64,000 bases of DNA from Trogon surrucura. Its lineage: Eukaryota > Chordata > Aves > Trogoniformes > Trogonidae. How positions within the stretch are numbered: position 1 is the stretch's first letter; each line of letters starts with the position of its first letter. Shown here one piece after another: positions 47,101 through 59,995 of this stretch. The notes beneath the pieces are model-generated. The model had not been told where the DNA came from and did not search any database. It worked only from the letters and a program-made list of their open reading frames with translations. The translations under genes and the position numbers were made by a program. The stretch covers positions 13,410,001 to 13,474,000 of the forward strand of contig CM036626.1 of assembly GCA_020746105.1 (NCBI GenBank), given 5' to 3'.

Positions 47101-50100
47101 CTGCATGTGCCCTTGGTTTGGGAAGAGGCATATGCTTGTGTTTGGGGAAGAGGGAGCTGTTCCTGCTTTTCATGTAAAAGACCTTAATGGATTCACAGGA
47201 TTATACTGCTGGAGTAGCTGTTCCATCAAAGCCGTAGCAACTTCCTTGCTGCCCTTCATTTTCTTAGTCTATTAGGTGTATTTGGTTTCTGTGAACAACT
47301 AATTAAAATGCAGAAGAGTAGCTCTTTTATTAAGTTTTTATTAACATTGAATTTGCTTTTTACTAGGAGATCAAAAGGCTTAGCTCTTTCCTAGAAAGAT
47401 ACCAGAAGGGTTACAGTGCTGTGTAGGATATTCTCCCTCTAATAACTTCATGTGCTCTGTGGGCGTGTGGGCAGAGACCCCTGCCCTCAGGGGTACGTGG
47501 TGGGGGTGTCTGTGCAGTGGCTAAACCGCAACCTGGGAATCTGCTGGTGCTACAGACAGGAGCAGCTCTGCCCGAGGTGTGGAGGGGGCCCCGCATGCTT
47601 CTTGAGCACCTGGAAGCATCTGAAATCTTGAATCAGGCCCTCCAGAGTCCAGCCTCCCTCAGCCCATCTCCCTGTATGTGATGCTTCCTCCTTGTGCTTT
47701 TGTACCAGGAGGGTGGGAGCTCAGTAGAGGGTGATTCCTTGTCACAACTTCTTCATGGTGTCCTCTGAGTTTTTGCTGGTGTGTAGTTGTTGCAGGCTCT
47801 GGTGAATAAGCGTGCACACGGTTAGCAGCCGTCTTCCAAAACTTGCCCTCAGGCTCTTCATCTGAGTCTTCTTTTTTCTGCTAACAGGTACAGTTTCTTT
47901 TTAGTTATCTTTCTGTGCAAAGTCCTTGAGGGACTGGGAGAGCAATATATTTGGGTTGTTTGTGTATGCTCTGCTTTAGTGGAGATATTCCCAGGCCTTC
48001 TAGGGTGTCCTCACTGTACCTCAGTGTAGCTAGAATAGCATAAGCAGCTTTTTCTTTCATGTCTTCGTTTCTCTCTCACTCCTTCACCAGATGCAGGTAC
48101 ATGTTTAAAAAACACAGGACTTTTTCTCAGTTTGGTGACTTGTTGCTTTACTACAGCGAAGAGATAGGATAGAACTGAGAGAAGCCAACAAATTCTGTAC
48201 CAAGTTAAAAAAAATCTTTTTGCTTCTCTTTTTCCACTGCTGTAGTTGGCACAAATTTACACGTCACTATTCATTCAGTTATAGGCAATGTCAGCAGCTA
48301 CTGCTTATGTGGGTAGAACCTGCATTTCAGATGTTAATTACCTCCAAGATAGAGGAGGTTTTTTGTTAACGGTAACTTCTTGCTGCCATCGTAGATCAAA
48401 GGTAGAGTTGTAGAGCAATTATCATTTTTGTCTGTGAAGTCCTGAGTGATTTTTTGATCCGTCTGTTGTTGCATTTTCTATTTACTTTCCTTCTAGGAAA
48501 GGTATGGTTTGAAGTTTGCACTTGCTTATTGTATGCATCTCCAAAAGGAGAAACAAGTCTCAACTTTTCTGTTGGCTCTCAAACAAACTGTGCAATGATT
48601 CCTCAAAGTAGCTATGGATGAGCTACCTTTTCATCAGTTTATTACTTAATCTGAAGGCTATGGAAGATGTTCAGCTTGCTTTTCCCATGGGAAACTGATA
48701 TCCTAAAGCAAACATCCTACCCCATGTAACTGCTATAATACTTCCTTTGTCCTGTCAGGGAAGCCCCCTCTCTTCCAGACATTAGATGCGAAGTTATTTC
48801 CTCTCTGAGTAAGTTTTCTTGCAAGTGATGAGCAATGCCTGGGATTGAGAATCCTCTGCAACCTGGGCTGGCTCTCCATGGCACTTTGACTAACTGAATT
48901 GTGCCACATGCTGCTTTGGCTCCCAGATTAAAGCAGCTTTTGCCCTCCCTCCTCTTGGGTGATCTCTCTGCCACGTTGTCATGCCAAGCGTTGCCATGGA
49001 AAATCCTGCTTGCTGGAGTCCATGGAACCTGCAGGCCAACAGCAGGGGCTGGCGCAGCAGGGAGTCTGGAGCAGCTGGAAAGAAGTAGGAATAGTTGCAG
49101 TGTAATGTTTAAAAGCTGTCCCTGTCTCTTTGTGGTGACCTAAGAAGGGTGCAGAAGGCATGAGACTCCCTGTGTCGTTAAACATCTGTCCAATCTGAAA
49201 TTAGGGCTATCATTGGAAGAGGCATTTTCCTACGAGCTGGCTCGTGGGTGGCGTTTGGGGAAAGCCTGTGGAGACTTCTTGCTCAGTAGTGGATGGGAAG
49301 CTTCCAAAGGTATTCAAAGCAACCATATGGTTGCAACGTGATCTAGTGCCAATGTATTAATTCCCTCCTGATACTGCATATCTCTCCCAATTTGTTTGCC
49401 TTCTCGCTTGTCGGTGTGCAAGCTGCTGTTGCATGAGACTGTCTGAGAGAAGGTTGGAGGTGGCAGCGGCAGGTGAAAAGTTTAGGAACAACACAATATC
49501 CTGGAGTAACGCTTTAACAGTTGTCTTTATTAGTGCTTCTCAGTCCAAAGGGGATGTTTAAGCAGCTCAAAGGCTGTGTAAGCCATCTGTGATAACAGTA
49601 AATCACAATGCAGAAGCTGAACCCAGGCTGGCGCAGCCCTCACCAACCCCACAGCTGGAAGCGCTGTGCCTCTAAAACTGGTGAGATGCAAATGGGGGGT
49701 GTTTGCATGATTTGCACCCAACCAGCAATGACTTGCTTTGCAGGAGGACCTGCTGGTGCCCCAGTAAGGTGGTGATGTTGCCTGCAGACCGGAGCAGGAG
49801 AACATGTGCAGTGCAGTGCGGTCTGATGCCTTCGCAGCTGGATAATCTGCTTCAGTGAGAACATCTGCACTGAGCTCTCCTTCCCTGCTCCTAGGTCTTA
49901 CTGGGGAGAGCAGCCACATCTCAGTGGGCCATTTGTGGTGTTCCTTGCTCAGAAATATTAGGAATTTGATAATACTCTTTTCTATCTGCAACTTACTGAA
50001 GGAATTTAAATAGAATTCATGAATCTGGCAGCTGCACAAGCCTTTGTATGAATTTGTTCCCATAAATAGAAGTTACCAGGGAGACATTGAAGGAGATATT

Positions 50101-53100
50101 TCAACCCTGTTCATCCTTCAACTTGATGATTATCTTCCCTTGTGCTGTGTCTGAGCCCTTCACCTTGCGCAGAATTGGAGTTTCTCTGTTCAGATGGGAG
50201 AGATGTGCACTTAGAGTCAAAGAGCCCAAGACAATATAATGTAAAAAAGTGAGTAATAATGTTCACATCCTGTTCAGCCTATGTTTATGGATAATGTGTT
50301 CCACCTCCCTAAATTCCTTGTGAACACTACCTGACTTCAAGTTCCAACCTGTAGCTGGAGGTCTGCCTAGTAATGAACCGCCATCTTTGTGTTGTGGGAT
50401 TGAGGTGTATGGAGTAGTTCTTATCCTTAGACTTGTGCATCAATATGTGGATTAAGGATAAGTTCTAGCCGTGATAAAATTGCACCTGTAATTTGGCACA
50501 TTTTCATAAAGCCTTTAGAAAACCTCAGATGAAAAATCTGTAGAAAGCCAATTGCTATAAATAACTGTGGCACGTCCCTGTATTTCTATTTATCTTGCCA
50601 TTGCAGTGGGAGCCATGGTGTGTATGTGGTTTCAAAGCTTGTTTCCTATCTGCTCCATCTTTACGTCCATACCCATGACCTACAGCAGTGAGCGACCTTT
50701 TTTCACAATCCAGAGAAATGTTTGCATACTGCAACAAGTCATGTCACATTGATGCTCAAACTGGAGCTAATCTGAGCTTCTGTGTGCATTCCGTACATGG
50801 CCATGGTGATACCAGCTTGGGTGCCAAGAGCAGTGTAGCTCTGCAGGACCCTGTGAGCCCAAGACCATGTGGCTGGTGCCTGATGAGTGCCTTCCCTTTC
50901 AGCCCCGTGTGTCCTCTGGTCCCTTCTGCGACAGCCTTCTGCTTTTCGGGGCAGTTGGGAAGAGTATAGGTGGGATTGAATGGAGTCGTCTTGTCTATCC
51001 CCATGGTATCCCTTCGTGCTTTTTAAGTAATCAATTATGACTCTTCCAGCCTTGTAGTGCTCTATGTCCTTGTAACATTGGCATTAATTTCAGAACCTTG
51101 CTGCAGCAGGTAGATGGGTTGCTTTGCGAGTTAGTACGGTAAAGAGGGCAGCTGGAGCTCTACAAGTACAAGTGTGTGCTCAGTGTCCTCAGCCTTACTT
51201 CCACCAGTCCAGTGTGCTAATCACTGCTCATGGGTGTTTGCATAGTGAGTAGCAAGTCCCGTCACGTGGTGAATTCTGAGTAATTTTTGTCCCACAGCTC
51301 GTGCTGAAAAGTGTGCGTAAAACTGCCATCTTACCACTTTTTCCAGGTATTAATCCCCAACTGAGATACCCCTATGACAATGTATAAGGGGCAGTCCAGG
51401 TGTGGGTCTTATGTCCCTTCCAGACACCAGGGACAGTTCATTGTCAGCTTTGTGTGGCTCCCTAAACAGTATTTCCAGCTGATCCTGTGCCTAGCCTCTT
51501 ACCCTCTGGGTTCCCTGTGTTTCATAGAATTTGCCTGTAGAGCAAAGCGGTGGGTGTTGGTTGTGGTGGGTTTTTTTTTCTTCTTGTTCTTTTTTTCCTT
51601 TTTAATAAAATGTTCAATTAGCTTCCTTAGAAAAACCTCCCGTGGTGCTCTGATTGGGTGTCTGGCAGAGGAGGGACTGCTGTCAGCATGTCTGAGTTCC
51701 TGGAAGAGCTGAAGTGCAATGAAAATGACCCCAGGGAGCAATGAGCTTTCCGCAGAAACCTGACAGTCTGGGGGAGGGCTGACTGAGACTGGATGGTTTT
51801 AAGAGCTTGTTTAGTTTCCTTTCTGGAGCCTGACGGGGAAATGGAGGGTGTGACAGTGCTGCACACAGCTTTAGTCACATCCTTCATCAATAGAGTCTTA
51901 ATGCTTCCTGCAGCCCCCTGCACAGTAAAGGCACTGAGCTATCCTTCTATGGTTTTTCTGTGTCCTGTGGGGCACCTTGTGGGTGCTGTCAGCATCCTTT
52001 CTTCCTTCTTTCTGGAGGCCCACAATCTCAGCAGATGGCTCGTCCACTCCTTACCAATATGAATTTGTGATTCTAGATCATACTCCAATTTGTGTATTGT
52101 TTTCCTTCACCTTTCACTATTTTATTTTCACTGTATTTGCCTCTCTGCTTTTAAAGAAACAAACAGGAATTGCAAATTACATAGCTGTGGTCTGGTCTTT
52201 TCCTTGACTTGTACTTCTGGGCTGATCTGGTGATAGGGTCTGTTCTCATCTTTTTGGATCATTGTCATCCCACAGAACTTCTGGTATTTACAGTCACTTC
52301 AAGCTCGCATCTTCTTTCACCTGGACTAAAAGTGTTTGAGGGCATTCAGGAAAGAAGGGAAAAATACCACCTCAGTCCTTGTAGTTGAGGCCTAAGGGAA
52401 TTAACATTACATAAAAAATCTGCCTGTGTTACGATCTGGAAATAAGAGAGCAGTGGAGAGGAGAGATCTGGAAGTTACTCTCCAGCCCAGCTTGCTTCTC
52501 TTTGAGTGCAGAGTGTCCTCTGGGTGCAGGCTGAGATGTGAGCAAGCAGGGGAAGGTGCTTCTGTTTTGGTGCTGTCAGACTGAAACTGCTGTGTAGGAA
52601 AATGTGTGCACCTGCTTTGCATGAGAGCTGTCTTGATTGCTGTGTGTTGCACAGCAGGAAGAGAATAAACCTTTGGAGCCTATGGGTTCAGCTGCCTTGA
52701 GTTCAGGAGCTTGTCTTTATCACTAAGTCAGAGTGCACTAAGCCAGTGCATGGATTGTATAGCGTGCTCACTGCTCCCCGAACTCGCGGTGTCTTCTAAG
52801 AGGTTGATTTTATGCAACCTAACAAAACAGTTTAATTGCCTTGTGTCTGAAACCGAGTCCAGAACCATGGGGGTCTTAGTGTACTCCGACCATGCAGGGT
52901 TATGCTTTCCTTCTGCAGGTTCTTCCAGGCTCTCAGCATGACAAACTATTGCCTTGAAAAGTAACCCGCTCAGGATTTGTTCCCACTCCTGCAGTGTGGG
53001 GCGAGCATCATCTCACACTGCCGGCTCTGCTGGCACTGAGATTGTTTTCTTCCCTGCACAGGTGATTCTTCAAAGTTTAAATAGAAGAAAGAGACATGCT

Positions 53101-53797
53101 AGTAGTTATACTTGATCTGTGGAGGGATCCTGCTCAACCAGCAGCAAATGTAACACTGCTTCTCGATTAGTGAGAAGTCAGAAATGGCTCTGCTTTGGTT
53201 TCCCACCCGAAGATGCACGAGCAGCCCAGTAGCATGAGTTTCCCCCACATCAAAGCCTTTTCTTGGGCTGTCTGCAGTCACTGCTGCCCGTAGTGGGTGT
53301 GACTGCCCTTTCACACACACTTCAGTAGCTTGGGAGACTTGCTGGGAGCTGCACCACGTTTACCACAATAAGGGAAGAAAATCAAGCCCAAAATTTTGTG
53401 CATAGGTTACAAAATATTAGTGCACCATGTGGAAGAGGCCCAAAGTACTTTTCCAAGCTGGGGAGGTTGAGTACAGTTTGAAAATTGCCTTTCCAAACTC
53501 CTTTACTCTGCTTATAAGCACACACATAACGAAAGTACTTGACATTTAACAGCACAGGGAAATGAAACTAATCAGATATAGCGTATGAAGACAGCAGGAG
53601 GGAAATGCTCTTTTTTAGCTGATTTCTTTCCAGGCAAATCATCTTAGTCATCTTCTGTCAGGCAAACATAGGGTGGAATAGGTGTTTGTCATAAGAAGGG
53701 TGTAACTAGATGTAATTAGTAACAGAATCTGACTCCTGTTCTTACCTCTGCCATCAGATTGGTTCCAAAGAATGTTTATCAATATGGTGATAGGTGC

Positions 53798-53818
53798 TTT
53801 ATATATATAAATATATAT
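53798..53818. repeat. (TA)n-type microsatellite
   Basis: Alternating T and A with one AAA interruption over about 20 bp. Confidence 0.7.
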
Positions 53819-56800
53819 GAAAAGCTTATTAGCTGACGTGAGGAGTCAGACCTATTCAGGTGCTCTAAGGTTACAGTGCTCCTGCTAAATGAGAGGGTTT
53901 CCGAAGGGCAAGTGCGATTCGTCACAGCCAGCAGTGAGCTACCCACCACCACGACGGGGCGAGGATGGGCTGTCTTTAGCACTCTGACAAGCAGGGTGCT
54001 TGTGTTTGTGCAAGAGCAATAAAAATAGAGGGTGTGAGCTGTCAGACAAGAGATCCAGTTGGAGCGTTTTCCATTTGAGAGGGATGGGACCGAGGGAAGA
54101 CCTCATGTGGTTGAGAGCCCAAGAGACAGCTTTACTTTCTGAGCTTACAAGGCCGGGCTTTGAAATGTGTTTTTTATTCTGCTTGGGGATATGTGGTTGA
54201 TTTACCCTGGGGACAAGAGAGAAGATTTAGTTAAGTCACTTATGCTTTCCTTTATCATTCTACCAATTCAATGGACTTGTCTCTTCCCTGGCAGCACTGG
54301 GAAGAAAGGAGGTTGGGCTGCTTACAAATAATTCTTGCTCAGATTAGAGGCAGCATTGCAGAGGGCCAGAAAGAGTCACCTTTGTACAGAATAGCTTTGG
54401 GCCTGACTTACTTTTTGTTAAGGTTACTTGTACCGATTTGACCTCAACTGAGGCAAACCAACCCCTATGTGCACTGCCTGTAATCATTTCTTCAGAATTG
54501 TTTTTGAGGTTGCTTTTTAAGTTACGCTGCAGGAGATTCTTCAGGCTTGGGTAGAACCGTGTTAATTTTGGTGACGGGCTCTTTGCCCATTGCTCGTAAA
54601 GGGCAGCGGCTCCCAGCCGGGCACGTGGCCCGAGGCTCCGCACAAGGACTCGAGCTGAGGTTTCAGGGCAGAAAAGGAAGGTCTGGGGGGCTTGAGCTCA
54701 GTCTTCTCACCCCGGGGATCCCCAAGGCCACTGACAGGCAGCCCTTGTCTCCTGTGTGTAAATCCACCGACCAAACGTGAGGGGTTGACGTAGTCCAGTG
54801 TCATCTCTGGGGATAAAGGAATGATTTGAACGCACCCTCTGTTCTTGGGTTGTTCACAGTGTTTTCAGTAAGGTGCAAAGGATTTCTTTAAGCTTAAGAT
54901 AGCAGTTGGAACTGCCTGATAGCTAGAATCACTGCTTTAAGTGAAGACAGCTATAGTCGGTCTCTTTTGAATTTGACATTGAAGAAATGACCTACTTTCT
55001 GCAGGGAGAGCTGTCATTTTAGAACAAACGTTAAATTGTTACTTGGTAACTGTGTGGGGGTCTGAAGTACCTTTAATAGTCCCACTTCGCCTCAGCTCCT
55101 GAAGTTTGTAGCTGCCTTTTTGTGTCTCAAGGTCAGGCTGGTCACCACTGGTAATTTTGTATCACTCGGATGTTTTCTGATGATTGGAAGCAGGTTGCCA
55201 GTACAGGGAACAGAAAGGAGGAACGAAATCTCCGCTCATCCAGGCTGTTCTGTCAAGTAGGGTGCAGGAGATGCACATTCAGTCCTCGTGTCCTCAGCCT
55301 TTGGTTCCTGCCTCCCCACTGGAGGCCATGGAGAGGACACACAAAGCCTCAACATCTTTCTGCCTCAGGGGAACAGAAGAGGAGACTTCCTTTATCTCCA
55401 GATTTTCCTCATATTTCCTGAAGATGCACATTGTTCAGCTGTGAAAGGAAGAGAACAGGAAAAAAAACCACGTTTCTAGGGTTCATAGATTTAAATGACC
55501 AAATCCAGAAAAGTCCAGAGACTTTTCTGTGCAGAATGTTGACGTCTTTGCCATTTCGCTATGTTGACTCCATTGCTTTATCTGTTTGTAGGATTGCTAG
55601 TACCCGTGTACCACCATCCTTTTCCTTGTTGCTGTTGAAAAGTATTACAGCCATGATTCTTTCAGCACAAGGGGGCAAGTTAAGAGATTTGTGTCCATGG
55701 AGTAAGAATTCAGAACATGTTTTGTGTTGATTTTTAACAGTCACCTCAGCATACACACTGATCCTGAGGTTTGAAAACTGGGGGTGGAAGATAAAGCTGA
55801 AGAGAACCAATGTGAACAATATTTGAGCCCTAACATTCTTCACACAAATGCACATGTGTGATTTCAGGAGTATCTTCCACAGTAATGAGCTAGATTGTTT
55901 CTTTGTCAATGGTTCCAAATGATATGAACACCTAGTGACAGAGAGAGTGAAGAGCTTTTTTTCCCACTTTTCCTTTGGTTGATACCATGACATATGAACC
56001 GTATTTGACTTCATATCCCTTTGCATAAAAAAGCCATCTCTACAAAGCAACAGAAAAATCGGTGTTTCCTAATATAATTTGAAGGCTTTCTTTTGTAGGC
56101 TTTGATAATCAATTGCTTCCAAAACAGCACTGCTGTACCGGTTACATCAGCCATGGGGAGGCTTGAGGGCAACTGTGAAAAAAAAAATTCCTTTATGCTT
56201 CGGTTTCCTGTGATACCGTCTTTTGAAGTGCCGGTCTTAGAAAGTAAACATACTGGAACAGGAAGGCATAGGGAATATTTATATCTCTGTGGCTGGACAA
56301 GGTAAACCCTATGAGGAGTGTTGACCTCAGCTAGCTATGTCATCCAGTGTTTGTTGGGTCATTACATGAGATAGCTGGCTACCCAGAATCCTAGAATTCC
56401 GTAACACGTTCCCTTTTCATTAATTCATTTGTTTTGTCAATAACTGCGGAGATAATTTTGAGAGATTTCTGTTTCTACTCCAGTGGGAATTAATGATGCC
56501 TAGTACAGGGATCACTATAGGATACACAGTGTTTGCTGTAAACCTTTGGGTTTTTGATTCCACCTAAGCAGTAGGCTGAAGAGGGATGCTGGCGGCTGCT
56601 GCTGGAGGAATGGGAAGAGATAATTAAGAAACAGCTTCTTTGACAGTTACCATTTCCCTGAACCCAAGCATAAGAAAAGAATGTTTCTTCTGGCTCCCAG
56701 GAAGAGGATTGTCCTTGGTTTAAGAATCTCTTTGACAGGAGCATTGTTCTTCCATCAGCTAATTCTTTTATGAAGAGCTGAGACAAAAGAGGTGATTCTT

Positions 56801-59800
56801 GGAGTAATAATAGGCCAAAAGGAAAATAAAAAATAAACTGCAAAATTAACATACACAAATCCTGCTTGTTGCTTCCTGCATATGGGGTAAGAAGATAAGC
56901 AAGCTATGTTTATTTTTATTGTTCATTAGTCAAGTAGGACTGGATTGTGGGGTGGACCATCTGAACTCACCTCTCTTCCGATCCAAGAGTGAGTGGAGTA
57001 CCTCCCCTTCTAGTAGTTGTGATGGACCCTCCCTTCGAAACCATGATTTAGATGAAGACGTAATACCAACATGCCTTTCAGTTCACACTTTCTCTCAAAA
57101 TCTGCTAACACACTTCTATGTTAGGAAACAACAGGAGCCAGTTGCATTTTCAGTTACTACAAAAGCCTGTGTCACACTGCGATTGGACACTAACGTAACT
57201 TACTTTGTTTTCAGCTGCGTGGCTGATTTGCACTGTTTTGTGTAATAAAGGCTCTTATTTTCAGGTAAGGCAGGCTGGGTTGTACAGCCAGGCAATAGAG
57301 GGCTAAGGGAGGTAAAAATTAATGGCCTTCAGCTACCTTCTTCATGCAACACCTCTGACCAAGAGGGGCCCACACACTAGGGAGCGTGGGGGTCTGGCCT
57401 CCTCCCGGGTAGACACACAGGTTGGCAAGGGACGGTGCAATTGTCCCTGAACCCGGAGCCAAGGCAGAAGGCTCTGTGCAGCTGGGGGATGCATGAGTCT
57501 GTCAGATCGAAATGGTGTGGATGAAGAGAGATGGACTGAATCGAGTAACGAGTAACAGGCAGCTGGAGGAGAGGCAGAGCAGTGCAATTGGTGTCATCTC
57601 AGTTGGCCATGTTGGAAGTGGGAAGTGCATCTGTTTGCTCTGTGACAGAGTCAATGGCTTCTGCAGCAAAATGTTTCCCCACAGCCTTAATGACCAAACT
57701 CTTCCTCCCAGCTCGCTGTCAGTATCTCGAGGCACTGCGGTTACTGCATTTGCACGCTCTTGCCTGGAACTGCTCTTTGTGAATACCCCTGAGTCAGCAG
57801 CCTGGCAGGTCACACTAACCCTGCTCCTCGCTCCTGAGGATTCAGTCAGCAAGAAAAGGTTTTGCGTGCACAGAGAGCCTTTGATCTCCTGTGTTCTTGG
57901 AAAGAAGAGAGTAATATGGAGGCCCCATGTTGGCCCCATACGGGGACCATTCAGCCCCCAGCTGACCCACTCATTGCGGCAGTCTTGTAGTGCTATTTCG
58001 TACGTGTTCTTTCTGAAATGTTGCCCAGTGCCTCTCAGCCAAAATGGCTTTCATAGCACAGGACTGGAGGGAAGGGAGTTAAAGAGGGGTGAATTGCAAA
58101 CAAGTCTTGAAAGACTGTAAGGTGTGCTCCAAAACCAAAGGCTTCGAAGAAAGGGAGATATTTTCAAAAACTTAGAGATTTTTCCAAAAAGTTCCCTGGA
58201 AATAATAGTAGTTCATGTTTTCAGCTTTTTCAGATTTACATTTTAATCATAACAACAGCCTTTATTACTACATAAGACTTTTAGACAGGTGCAAACGCAT
58301 AGCATGTGCACTGTGCAACATGTTTCCTCACCATATTTACAGGCTTTTGGAGGTGGTGTTTTGAACTCTGCCTCTGCAGTGTTTGGCAATGACTGCGATG
58401 ACACTTGCATGATGGGAAGAATCGTTGCCAAATTGGGTAACTTCTGACAAGTATAAACACAGCTCTGCCTTCTGTAAACTAGATTTCAAACTGTATTGCT
58501 CTTCCACGGAAGAGATAGTCCTGACATTAAAGACTGTGCAGTGTCTCTGATCACCTGTTAAACTCTCTGCTGGTTTGCATTGAGTGAGCCTGTAAAGAAC
58601 AAGCAGCAAGGGACAATTGGGTGGGATGGGCATCCAAGGAGCTTAGCAGTGGGTCTTGCTATCTCTTTGTCACAAGTATAACCTAGATCTGTTGGGTTTA
58701 GGAGTTGTCATCACTGAAGTCTTTGTCTTAGCCAACATGAAATGAGTTTGTTGGGATGAAGCCAGGTTTATCTGCTCAGTTTTCCATGGACTAATGTTTA
58801 CATCCCACAGCAGTACTGCATATGTTCTGACTGGCATATTCGTAGGTGAATTCAGGTGAAGCCGGAACCTGAGTGTACAACACACAATGAACTTCCCTTT
58901 TGCTTTAAAAAAGAAACATCTGGGCAAGGGTTTATACATGCTGGTGGGGCAGTGTGCAAGTGAAGTTTTTTCATGTCTTAAGTAAGCTACACTTCACTGT
59001 TAGTTTCCTTGAATGACAAATTTATGTCAGAATGACACCAGGGATATAATCCTTATCTGTAATACAAACTAGGAATATTAAGTGAACCCAGTTCAGCCCT
59101 GAAGTAAATGAATCCCCGACACTCTCAAAGAGAAACGAACCTGGGATTAGCCCATTTTGTTTTACGGGTTTCATAGGCAGGGCTGTTTCGGTTAGGGCAG
59201 CACTTGTCCGACAGCTGCAGTTGGAAAGGTTACAGCATGTCTTCTAGATCAAGGCAATCACATGATGGATTTACGCAGAGTGCCAGGCTGGAGTCCAAGA
59301 AACTCGAGGCCTGGCTGAGCTCTGCCACTGGGTTTTGGTTGACGAGCTCTTCCTTTGTCCTTCCATCTGGCATATTTATATCATAGGTTTTTGAGAAATA
59401 CCAAGTATCAGATTATACGTTTGGACAATTTAATGCTGTGGTAGCCAGCATTATTTGAAGTTTTTGTTGGTGGTGTAGTTGCATGGTGGTACATTAGAGC
59501 AAATGCCTTTGCTGCCAGGATAGAGTGCTCTCTTCAAATAGCAATTTTTACAAAAACTGACATTGTACTCATTTTTGCAACTCAAATCTGAGCTGCTGCA
59601 AAGTATAGTTATGTTGCATTTAGGAGGTAATGGCATTCAGGAGAACCCTTGCCAGTAAGGTGTGAGGAAGAGGAGCAAGAGGGTGAGAGTAGTTCCTATT
59701 GGCAAAATGGAACCCTTTTCTGCAAATCTAGGTTGGCGAGTCAGATGTGGAACAGTTCACACATTTCACAGTTCTGGCTGAATGCTTTCCTCTGCTGGGG

Positions 59801-59884
59801 CAGGCTGCTTTCCCTGGGGTCCGGTCTTTTCTATATTTAAATTATTCAAATAATGATTTCATAAGAATGCAAGATCAGTTCTAT

Positions 59885-59995
59885 ATGGAGCTGACCTGTG
59901 GCCACCCAGCCCAACAGCCTGTCTCCAGCCATGGCTGTTACCACCAGTGGTTAAAAGGAAATTGCAAGGACTAAGCCACCAATGATTTGCAGTAA
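59885..59995. repeat. Ancient interspersed repeat relic
   Basis: The 'cacccagcccaacagcctgt' stretch, then 'ctccagccatggctgttacc' and 'aaaaggaaattgcaagga', resembles an interspersed repeat common in turtles and birds ('tctagcccagtatcctgtct' followed by a 'cagtggccag' block). It is strongly diverged and the family is not fixed. Confidence 0.4.

Noticed and set aside
56930-57245. Possible last exon: T-rich acceptor, about 105 open codons, then TAA and AATAAA
   Set aside because: The stop codon overlaps the AATAAA, leaving almost no 3' UTR, and the peptide is not recognisable. Chance is more likely.
57512-58120. 202-codon plus-strand open frame
   Set aside because: A 145-codon frame overlaps it on the opposite strand, no motif or signal is seen, and nothing around it looks like a gene.
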